Notes under the pieces: generated by a model
The model's database searches: none
Told to the model about the DNA's origin: nothing
What the model saw: only the letters and a program-made list of their open reading frames with translations
Program-made: the position numbers and the translations under genes
In this document: piece by piece, positions 33,516-45,978 of the stretch
Numbering within the stretch: the first letter of the stretch is position 1
How the letters are laid out: every line of letters begins with the position of its first letter
DNA from: Hormiphora californensis
Taxonomy: Eukaryota > Ctenophora > Tentaculata > Cydippida > Pleurobrachiidae
DNA length: 64,000 nt
Reading direction: 5' to 3'
Assembly: GCA_020137815.1 (NCBI GenBank)
Contig: CM035351.1
Location: 1,035,751-1,099,750 of the forward strand

Positions 33516-36500
33516 CTATTCGTGAAGGGTATTCAGTTTAAGATCGGTATCACGCCGAGCAAAGAACTTCCCGGCACTCGCTTTGCTGCTGCTCAGACTG
33601 TTGTCAGATGTTCGTGCCGAGAGGGGGCTAGATCTGGACACCACGGAGTTACGAGACAGGAAGTCCATCCACTCTCCATGAACCTCCGGTCGAAGGGGTA
33701 CAAACAGGATGAAAATAACGATACCCTGATAGTAGAGAGAGATGTGGGGTTACAGCCAGTAACAATTATTATATGGAAGAGTGGTAAAATTTTATTGAAA
33801 CTTTTGGGAAGGGGAATAACATTTTAACCCCATCTTGTTACCTGGGAGCAAGTGAGTAGAATGAAGAGGTATTGAAAGACCACAGCCTGGGGTCCATAGG
33901 TGAACAGCGCCAAAAGGAATGATGTACCGAACAGGGTCAGCAGACAAACTATCGACTTGACGTGTCTCTAAATAATGGTTTAGTTGTTAAAAACATGAAA
34001 GCTTGGCTACGAAGTCACCCCTATTACGTGAGCTCGCGATGAATCTCGCGATGAAGGGTATAATTTCATTACCAACTGGAAATCAAAGGTGGAAATCAAA
34101 AGTTAAATTCTTAATGTTTCTCTCACCCTCTGGAAATATATAATTTATCTCACCCTGTTAGTGTTGGCGTCCTTCTTGTTCTGCTTCGTCTGTAACATAA
34201 CAACTATAACTCGGATAGCCAGGAAAGTATTGATCCCCACTACACAAAGTATGGGCAGGATGAAGGTGTAGGTCTTCCACACTGGATTCATCCAACATCT
34301 GAGGTGAGGTTTTAGGTGTGATGAGTGGGGGGAGAGAGGTTGTGTTATAGGCCACACCGCATTTTATTTCATAAAAAGGAGATAGAGGCGGAGGATGAAG
34401 GGGTTGTTTAGGAACTATCAATCAATGTACGAACCCGAATTCTCCGTCCAGGTCCGCTACATAGGGTGAGGTTGGGTTGGATCGGGAGTAGAGCAGGGCA
34501 AATAATGGGAAGATAACGGGTACAGTCCAGCAGCCGAGATTGTACCGTAGAAACACCCAGTCTGAGGTAGTCTGCCCGTAGCTGTGGATCGCTCTCACTA
34601 TCTGATAATGGGAAGTAAATATATTGAATGGTTGATGGTTTAGAATTTAAACCCACTACCGCTTGAGCTTTACGTGGTAAAATGATATTTAGCCAACTAT
34701 TTATCTCTGCACTGCGAATAAGCGCAAAAGTGACCATCCCCCTCCCCAGAACCTGTCTGGCGCCGCCGATCTGAGCGCACTGTCAAATTGGGGTCTGGCT
34801 CGGCCAAACAGCCCAGAACGCAGTAACAACTGTGAGATTCAGATCCTTGGTTTGCTTTCGGCCCTCTCCCATTTGTTAATGAATGTATTACACAATACCA
34901 TTTGTTAATGAGTGTATTACACAATAAAGCGTGTATTATACAATAAAGCGTGTATTATACAATAAATTATACAATTGAGTGTGGCACTGGTTTACTACTC
35001 GATCAGTTATTTCTAATTCTATGAGGTTGGATCGCAATTTGCACTCCCTCCCATGATGTCCGATCACGTTTCACACACTGTTCACTGTTCAGACTACTTT
35101 GCCAATATACTACTACATGACATGTTAAGTTAACCAATAGGCTGTTTTTGAGTCGCATGATCATATTACAATTACTGTTGACAACTCGAACATTTATTCA
35201 GGAAAATATAATCAGACGGTTTCGTCGTATAGGTATAACGCCATGATCAGTGCTCAAATTAATTATTTGTTTAAAATAGTGTTGAAAAGTTTCAAAGCAC
35301 CTAGTCCATATTGCCCCGGTCTACCCTATATCTTGTTATATGGACCCTGCGTAGGCGTTGGATGGGTGTTTGTTATTTGCATTGTTTCCCTAAAACATAG
35401 TTTATAGAATAATTCTAAATTTCATCCCGATAAAAAATTATATGATGTGGGTCTGCAATGCTCCCACGTCCCATGATGTCTCATATCCCATCTCCCATGA
35501 TGTCTCATATCTCGTTTGAAACACTGTGCAGGTATCCATTGCTACCACACAATACTATAGAACTGTTCTCCAGATATGGTTTGTTGCTAGTACTCAGCAA
35601 GATATGGTTGGCCGTTATCTTACCAAACTACTGGTTATTGCCTCGGCTACCTGTTTACTACTCATCGCCCTGCTTCATAACCAGAGATATCTCGAACCTA
35701 TCCACATCTCAACTCCTCTACCTACCCAGACACAATACTATTATTATACTGAGACAGTCGAGACATTTGTCAGCCGAATCAGAACAGAGTACAAGTACAA
35801 GACACTGCTTAGTAAGATGAGTAAAGATGAGGTTCTGCCGACTGTCATTATTCAAATTAAATTTCACCTAGTCCATATTGCCCCGGTCTACCCTATATCT
35901 TGTTATATGGACCCTGCGTAGGCGTTGGATGGGTGTTTGTTATTTGCATTGTTTCCCTAAAACATAGTTTATAGAATAATTCTAAATTTCATCCCGATAA
36001 AAAATTATATGATGTGGGTCTGCAATGCTCCCACGTCCCATGATGTCTCATATCCCATCTCCCATGATGTCTCATATCTCGTTTGAAACACTGTGCAGGT
36101 ATCCATTGCTACCACACAATACTATAGAACTGTTCTCCAGATATGGTTTGTTGCTAGTACTCAGCAAGATATGGTTGGCCGTTATCTTACCAAACTACTG
36201 GTTATTGCCTCGGCTACCTGTTTACTACTCATCGCCCTGCTTCATAACCAGAGATATCTCGAACCTATCCACATCTCAACTCCTCTACCTACCCAGACAC
36301 AATACTATTATTATACCGAGACAGTCGAGACATTTGTCAGCCGAATCAGGACAGAGTACAAGTACAAGGACACTGCTTAGTGAAGATGAGTAAAGATGAG
36401 GTAGAGACTACTAGAAGGGGTGTTCCACCGGGATCTAACTATCCAATACTCCGGGAGGGCTCTCCTCCCACCCTCCCTTCCCTATCCAACACTGGAAGTG

Positions 36501-39500
36501 TCTGGATCACGTCCATACCACTACTACAGATACCCTATCTGTGGTGATCGTCTACTATAACGAGGTTCCCTACCTTGTTAATGAGGAACCCTGACAACAA
36601 TCGCTCATCGGACACTCCCCCGCTTATCTGCTCGAGGTTATTGTCATCGATGATGCCAGTGAAGTGGATATTTCGGAGGAAATTCTCTCATACTCAGCAT
36701 CCCAGCACATCCCCATCAGATTTCATCAGAAATGAGTTACAACCTTGGGTATTGCTAGGATCACGTCTCAGAGGAATCGAGGAGGCGGCTGGAGACCTGG
36801 TGGCATTATTTGATAGTCATATTGAAGTATCTGATCTGTGGTTAGAAGCCCCTTATTCAGATTATAACTGAGAAACCAGATGCCATCACCGTACCTCACA
36901 TGCAAATGATATTAGGAGACAGAGTATGATCCACAAACTCTATCCATCCCGGTGGGTTACCTCTCTCCCCAACTCATTTGGATTCATATTTCTTAATGAA
37001 GGATATGGTAACCATTTAAGTGAACCTTGGGAGAGCTACCCCTCCTCAGCTCTTATGGGAGGTGCCATTGTGGCTCGGAGAGAGGTGCTAAGGAGACTTT
37101 ACCCAACACCATTACTGAGTGGCAGTAAATGGGGGGTTGAGAATAAAAGGCTGAGTTACCGGGCTTGGATGTGTGGCGGTGGAATCTGGAGCAGCGATTG
37201 TAGTCAGGTTAGTCATCCAGTTTTCATAGCTTTACAATGATACACTTTTCATCACTCTTTTCAGTTGTCATGACACCCTTATCGGTTACCATGACGACCC
37301 TTGATACACGCCAATTATTTTCAGATTCCTGCACCCCAATGGCAATGATCTCGACCTAAAACGTATAATCCGTGATGACTCCAGCTTCTTTGATAATCTC
37401 ATAGCAGAAACAGTGGGTGAGCTCCTGAATTTCTGTAGAACTGAGGAAACCAGGGAGATACTCTTAGAAAAAGTGAACTGCTCACCCACATTTCCGGGAA
37501 CTCATGATCAACTTTTCACGGAGAAATTAAGGAGGAACAGTTTGATCCAATTGCAGAGGGTTGTCATGGGGATTATGAATTTTATCGGTACCAAGTTGAG
37601 GAGAACTATCTCAGTTTTGAGCCGGATCAGTTTATGCTAGTTGGTGAAGCTTCGTCTGACCTCCAACCCAACCTTGTGTATAGATACAGGTCCTCTAGAT
37701 AGACTCATGCTGTGGTACTGCCGAACAGAATCTCTCGTTGTCATGGACAACCATATACTGGGATTCAGCAAAAACGGTGCCATAATGCTCAGATACTGGC
37801 TCTGTATTGATACTAACGGTAGGACAGAAGATGGGTCTACAATAGGAATATCCCACTGCCACGTAAGGTCACCTGTTGAGGGCACGCCAGGAGAGAGACA
37901 GAGGTTTGAGTTCAGTGGGATTAACAAGTGGATTTGGAACCCAGTTGAGGAGAGGTGTTTAACTGTGTTCATGGGGGGTGAGGAGGGTAAGTGGGAGTTG
38001 GGATTGTTTCCCTGTGATACAGAGAGGTTGGACCAGAGGTGGACAATAAAGATACCTTCTTGGTTTAGATGATCTGACTTGTATATATTGTTTAGATGAT
38101 CTTAATTGTGTATTAAAATATTTGTGTTACTTCTAGGTCCAAAAGTATGAGTTTCTATTTGTCACTTGCCAGGTTAGACTGTTTTTCGCGCGCCCCGAGT
38201 TTGTACAAAACAATTTGTCACTGCGTTAAATAGCGCAAAGGTCGGTGGGCTCCATCCACCTAGGTAAAATTAGCCTGGGGTCCATATATCATTATAGTCC
38301 AACATCAGGGTACTAATAAACTTTTTTAGGGATGGATTCCCCCTTCCTAAGTCCCCCAAGCCTAATAGTACCTGAGTGTAGAAGGTAAGGGCAGCGATGA
38401 GACTCCATGCCATGGTAACGAGATAGAAGTAGTGTAGCGCAAACACCATCCCCTCACACAGTTGGGACTGGTGGTGGAGTCGAGAGAGGAGGAGGAACGT
38501 GGTGTTGGCCAGTACCAAACTAAATAATTCCATCATCTCTATCTTTATTATCGGCTTACTTCTCAACGTCCTAAAACAAATACCAACTGAATACTTCAAG
38601 ACAGGGCAAATAATAATTTAATAACTTGGTGACGCGGTCACCCCTACAACGCCCGTGCGCAGCGAGGTAAAACTAGGCCCGAGAAGCGACTGCGCCACCA
38701 AGTAAATAACCATTTTGGCCCTCCCGATATCCTTGGTCCCATTTCTAAACTTAGTATAACAAACCTAACATACCTAGGTCACCACTAAACACAAACCTGA
38801 TTGGTAGATAGAGAGCCATGGTAATGAGACAAAGAATAATGGAAGTAATGAACAGTAGGGTAGACATGGTCGATTGGGCTCGTTGGTGTTTCAAAGGTAC
38901 CTCACTTAGACTCTAGACAGGGGGATAGGGTATTAATAGAACTGGGAATAAGTTTAAGTAGCCAAATCTAAACTATTGTGCCCACTCCCCCCGCCTTAAA
39001 AGTCCTGCCACATCCCTGGAGTGATCACTGAAGATACAATTCCCATTCTACTCAGAAAGACTAAGTTTAAAAGTTCAGATACCGTGAATGCAGCGAAGCT
39101 GGTAAGATGGTTACACTGACAGATCATATCTGCTCCTGTTTGTCGCGTTATGTAACAACCACTGGTCGACCAACTCTCCAGTTCTGAAATCATTACATGT
39201 GTTATGTTGGTCGTAGAAACAACAAACAAGACGTGTTTTGTAGATTCTGTTTAGAGAACTTCAAACATGATCTCAATGAATCAAATCCAGCTTTAAGAAA
39301 AATTAAAAATTACGATCTTTCTCCATCTCTCTATCTCCCACCTGGATTGTACCAGCGGCACTCAGTTCGGGTATCCTCTGCCAGCGCCATTGTCAACTGA
39401 ACATCCATGACAGGGTCACTTCCGTAGTGGTTCACTCCCAGGATGGGGGAGGAGAGGGAATCAGAGGGGGTGGGGAACAACTTGCTGTTGTGGTAGACAA

Positions 39501-42500
39501 TAGTGGAGAACTTGCCACCCGCATCAATCGATACCTGTTGGATCAGAGTCAGTGGGCCCATACAATGGTGGCCATGCGATCTATGCTCACCGTTAGCAAT
39601 AAGAAAAAAAACAAAAAGTCGATTCAGAACTATCACCGCGATGCCACTCTAATCTGTTCGCTCAGAGCGAAGCACGCAAGAAAGGGTCAGCTCGATGTCT
39701 GACATAGATTCAGAACAACTAACCTTCTGATTGTTTGGTAGAGATGAATCGTCCCCATCAGACACTATTCTAACTGTAACATCACTAGTACTCAGGGCTG
39801 TCACATTGCCAACTGCTCCTCCACTCTTAGCCAGGAATGAGAGACCGCTCTCCAGTAAAGATACCATCCTAATAAAGTGTTACCATGGTAACCGAATTAT
39901 GGTGAACTTATTATTAATGCATTGATTGACCAAAAGCAGCAATAGATCAAGGCTTATTTTATTACTTGTGTTTTGTATCCGCACTAACTGACTCCTGTAA
40001 CCCCTCCTGATATCCGGCCAGACCCAGGGCCACTTTCACCACCTCCTCTGCCGTTTCCGGGGTCTCGATGGTGGTGTTATGAACTGCAACCACAACATTA
40101 ACCAAGTCAGAGGGTGCCAGGGTGCCTGCACTGGTCGCAACGTAATCACCAATCTTCTGTACCTTGTCGGTATCATCCGAATCCTGTAGATAGAGAGGGG
40201 GATATTGGTTTTGGATAGTTTGTTTGGAAGACAAACATAGCTTAGTGTGCCACATTACCACTAAAAAATAGACACTGTTTGTTGTCATATGTTCTCGAGA
40301 GTTTTCTCATATTTGTGTAGACTGTAGAAGAATGAGAGGGTTGGAGAATTGCTACGTCAAGCGAGCTGTTATGTCTTATCACTAATCACATGGGGCTACC
40401 CCTCCTTTATGACCTATACACGTGTTGGATTACAAGATAGCTGATTCTTTAGTTTTTTGTTTTCATTGTTTTAATGGTGCTTGAGTTAGCGAGAACAGAA
40501 CGATTCCATAGAATTGATGAAAAATTATGAAAATTATTTGAGCACTGTCCAAATTGTTGAACTTTCTAATCCATCTATAGAATGTCTACCGTTCAAGAGA
40601 TGCGGATGGAGGTAATGGAGCTATAAAGTTTTCTATTCTGAAACCCCCTCTGTTAACATGAACTTTTCTCTAGATTGGGTTGTTGGGGGATGATTTAGAG
40701 ACGATTGACCGTACTTTAGCAAGATTGAGAAGAATTGAAGAGGTATCAAAGGATATCGTCACTGACTTTGAAAGATTGGAGCCGTCTTTAAGTTGCGCTC
40801 TCTCTGATTATAGCAATAGATTGGAGCAGGATTCAAACGAGGGTAAAATAGCATTATATATCATACAGGAACCGACCAACACAAGTAAACAACCAATCAG
40901 AACTTGTTATTTAGGTCACGTGACTGGTTATCAGCCAATCATGGACCAGTATTTCCTAATTCGGTCGGTTCCTGTCATACTTATTACGTTTAGTGAACCT
41001 CAAGCACCCCCATTTTTAACCGCACGCAAGAATCAAGCAAGATCGTCTAGTATTATCAATTTTTTATATTGTTCTTACTCAGGAATAGATCGCGTTCCAC
41101 TAACAGTGCTCTATCGGGATCCCGAGAGCCGGAAATTACTCTAAATATAAACTCTTCTTTTACACGTACAGAGAATCAAATTATTTTCAGATATAACGAT
41201 TTATGTCAAGATGTGGGCTATGAAGGCCAACACACAAAACATACACGTTAGACGAGGGGATACAGTTGGAGATTTGAAGGAAAAAATCGCCGGGGGTGGA
41301 TGTATTAGCGGCATTAATTTTATTGGGAAACAAATGGAAAACGACCAATCTTTAGAGTCATATGGAATTTCTTCTGGTTCTACACTTTACTTAAGTCTCC
41401 TAGGTAATACATGGCTTATATTACAAAATATGGGATAAATTTTAACTTGTTTGGGGGGTTGTTTTATATTGAATTGAATAGATTAGTACTTTTACAGGTG
41501 GTGGTATGGCTCCAGACAAGACAGAGATAGACTACATTAGAGAAAGGCTGAATCGTGAAACATCTTGGAAGATATCTCAGAAGAAAAGATTGATGGAAAG
41601 AAGAAAACGGATGATTAAAGAAAGAATTGAAAAACTTAAAAAACGAATAATGGAACTCTAGGCGATCTGCAGAGTTTGGCTATTATTTGTGTTCATTATG
41701 ATTAGGTACTTCTAATTGTATATGTATGTAATAATGATACAAATTCCATTCGTCGAATTGACCGAGTGTTCTTTTTCCGCTTAGACTGAAAAACTGGGGC
41801 GATCGTACCGATCGCAAATCGAGGGGTCTGTTTTTATGTTTTTCTCTCTGCCTGTCTGCTATATGCTATGTGATGTGATCCCTCTCTTTTTCTCTTTTTC
41901 TCTCCCATGATGTGACCCCTCAAGTCGCAAGCAGTTCTCAACACGTGTGATACGTGATACCTACGAATCACGTCGTCACACTGACGGATCACGTCGTCAC
42001 ACGTCACAGAAATTATGCGACCTAAAAGTCAGCCCATGTGATACGGTGGCCGATTTGAAGGATACGCTTGAGCTGGAGCATGGATACGGTCATTGGTATA
42101 AAACGCTTCTATATTTCCTGGGAGGAGAACTAAAAGTTATAAAGTTCATGTGTTGCCACGCTTGATATGAGTCTCATCTTCAATAGTTGATAGAAGTTTA
42201 TGGACAACTGAGACAATTATTTTATTCCCGGAAATAAATTTCCTGGAATAAAATAATTGTCTCAGTTGTCCATAAACTTCTATCAACTATTGGAGAACTA
42301 AAAGACCATCGTGCTTTATTTACTGAAGGAAAACTGGAAGATGATAAAACTTTAGAGGAATGTGGTATATCGCCAGGCTCCGTTGTTTACGTAAGACCTA
42401 TGATGTATGGTAAGTAGAAGGGGGCACGCTAAACGAATCCAAAAACTCAAAAGAATTAGTGCAGGTAGAAATTTTTATTCAATTCATCAATTCAAGTTTA

Positions 42501-45500
42501 TTTCCAGCTGATAGCATGTGTCCATATTCGCACGGCCCATGCTACTTCACTTCACCCCCCTTCTGCCGTTCTGTTTCCGGGGTCTCGATGGTGGTGTTAT
42601 GAACTGCAACCACAACACTAACCAAGTCAGAGGGTGCCAGGGTATCTGCACTGGTCGCAACGTAATCACCAATCTTCTGTACCTTGTCGGTATCATCTGA
42701 ATCCTGCAGATAGAGAGGGGATATATAATTGGCTTTGGATAATTTCGGTATCATCCGAATCCTGCAGATAGAGAGGGGGATATTGGTTTTGGATAATTTG
42801 CACCCCAAACTTCCAGAATCCAGTCTTCTGCCCGAAGAATAGCTCAGTCCATAAAGCAAACCCTCTAAAACACCAAAGTAGATCGGATTACAACATATAG
42901 GTAGGTCTGATTACAACATCTGGTCGAAATACACTGACACTTACTAGTTTTGTTTCAAGTTTTGTGTGCTTATTCTTGGACATTACGTTGTAGTGGTATA
43001 AGCAGGGGCTTCGGCAAGAATGTCTATTGGTCAAGGTATTGGGGTAGAGATACCTAATGCAATAATAATATGCATTTAGAACTGTCCCCTGTGTGCCTTT
43101 TTTGTTGACTGGGTGTTCCTTTTCCGCTTACATTGTGCTTATTTTTTGGTACTGGGACAGTTTGAGCTGTTCCACATCCACCTAGTAGATCTATATTTCA
43201 CATTTTATTGATCTGTTTCCATATCCCTTTATTTTTTAGTTTTTAGATATGGACTTTCAAATTGAGATTGTCGAGGACAGTCTTATGAAGAAATTATGCA
43301 GCCCAAAAGTTAGCCCATGTGATACGGTGGGCGATTTGAAGGATACACTTGAGCTGGAGCATGGATGGTGTCGTTGGTATGACACACACTTGTATTTTCT
43401 GAAAGGAGAAATACAAGACCGGGATTTGTTAATGGATTATGGAGAACTGGAAGATGATAAAACTTTAGAGGAATGTGGCATTTCGTCAGGATCCGTAGTT
43501 TACGCAAGTCCTACGTTTTATAGTAAGTAGAAAAAAGAGGCGCACTAAACGAATCCAAGAATTTTATTCAAGGAATTGGTGAAGTCAGTACATTTTTGAC
43601 GTCACCAATTTTTTTGAATAAATTTCTGAGAAATTTATGCCCAATTATGTTCAATTGATCAATTTCATTTCCAGCTCAAGGCTTGTGTCCCACGAAAGAG
43701 GAGTTTGAACGTCAAAGAGAAATCATGAGAGAGGAGTTGTTGAAGGCTAAACAGAAGGAGAGACTGTTACGAAAGAAAGAAAGGAAGGAGAAACAAAAGG
43801 AGCTGAAAAAGCGAATAAAGGAACTTTAGATGAACTATACTTATCACGTTGGGTTATGTTGTACTACTCAGAATTAATGGTTATTTGATCTTCCAGACAA
43901 TTTAAAACCACGGTTGATTTATTTTGTAATTTTATAAGATCGCTATCACTTTTTGAGTTGTTTTTATTGCGGTTCTACATAAAATTTTATTGATCCGTAC
44001 ATCGCATATCTTTAGTAAAGATTCTTTACTTTCCAGATATGGACTTTCAAATTGAGATTGTTCAGGACATTTTAACGGGGAAAGTATTCAACCTAAAAGT
44101 AAGCCCATGTGATACGGTGGCCGATTTGAAAGATACACTAGAGCTGGAGCATGGATACCGTTCTTGGTATAAAACGCATTTATATTTCCTGGAAGGAGAA
44201 CTAAAAGACCATCGTGCTTTATTTACTGAAGGAAAACTGGAAGATGATAAAACTTTAGAGGAATGTGGTATATCGGCAGGCTCCGTTATTTACACAAGAC
44301 CTATGATGTATGGTAAGTAGAAGGGGGCACGCTAAACGAATCCAAAAACTCAAAAGAATTAGTGCAGGTAGAAATTTATATTCAATTCATCAATTCAAGT
44401 TTATTTCCAGCTGATAGCATGTGTCCACCGAAAGATGAGTTCGATCAGCAAAGGGAACTCATGAAAGAGGAGTTGTTGAAGGCTAAACAGAAGGAGAGAC
44501 TGTTAAGAAAGAAAAAAAGAAAGGAGAAACAAAAGGAGCTGAAAAAGCGCATAAAGGAACTATAGATGAACTTTTCGTTTTTTCCCTTTTTTTTTCGGTT
44601 TTCTTCGGGTCGGAGGTGCCTACCGGCACCTAAATGTTATACTACTCAGAATTAATGGTTACTTGATCTTGCAGGCAATTTAAAACCACGGTTATCACGT
44701 CTTAATGAATTTATTTTGTAATTGTGTACAATAAAAAACTGTCTAATTCTTACCTCAATTATCTTGTTAATTTCCTTGCTTGCCTCTGAATGACACCCCG
44801 AAACATCGGATCGAGCCCAACTCCCCTCGTTAGTACACACTTTAGTGGCCATACCACCATGTGGACAAGTCAGGGTGGCCGTCTCCCCGGGACTTCCTTC
44901 GGACCAGTTCAATGTGCCAATATTCGGCAGAGATTCGGCGTAAACAGCACAACCCGAATCTGTAGATAGGGAAGGGTTAGTGGGAAATTGGTATGGTGTA
45001 TTTTGTGTGTGCCCTATATAAAAAGGGTACAGGGTACAGGGTACATGACCCTTATTCGCTCTCTTTGCTCAGAACGAGCGGCATCGAGCTGTAACATTAC
45101 AGCTCTACGTACCCCCCCCTGTAATGTACCTGTTTCAATGCACTGGTTGTCCTGCACAATTCCAGAATTGCACGGTTTACACTTGGTCTGCCCCTCCTCA
45201 TCCTGATAGGAATTAACGGAGCATCGAACACACGAGGTGCCACCAGCCAACCCTTGGTATGTGCCTGGATATTAGTATTTAGTAGAGTTAGTTGTCGTAA
45301 CGCTATGTAATCGACCAGAATAACATCTATGTGACAGTGTGAAACCGTGGCAGCTCTTGTTGAGTAAGGGGGAAGAGTGTGACACTCTTCCCCCTTACTC
45401 AACAAGGCAGCTCCAAAACAATTTTATCATGACCAGTTCCTTACCTGGTGAACATGGGTTACAGGATGTTTGGCCGGGTTTATCTTGATAGTTTCCCCTG

Positions 45501-45912
45501 CTACAAGCTACACACGTGTTGTCATCTGTACCGTAACTTCCAGCAGCGCAGCTTTCACAGGAACCATCGTCTTTCTGGAGGGAGAGGGAGGGGAGAGAGA
45601 TAGAAAAAGAAAGAGAAAAGAAAGAGAGGTGTTACTTACCTTGATTGTACCACCAGGACACTCATCCTCCTCATCCTCACATGACCCGTCATCAGCAGCC
45701 ATCTCCCCACTCCCACACTCACACTCCTTACCACCATCCACCACCGTCCCCTCACACACTACACACTGGTCCATATTGTGGTATCTGGCGAATGTACCAT
45801 TGCTGCACTCATTGCACACATTACTGCTGACTCGGTAGGTGCCAGGGTTGCAAGTGCAGGTTGAGGCATCCACTATGGACCCAGAGGCACATGAGAAGCA
45901 TGCCGTAGCACC

Positions 45913-45978
<66 letters not shown>

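Noticed and set aside
41069-41251. ORF considered as an extra exon of Ubl-A
   Set aside because: Exon 40674-40842 joins 41191-41403 directly in phase; including this ORF would break the frame.
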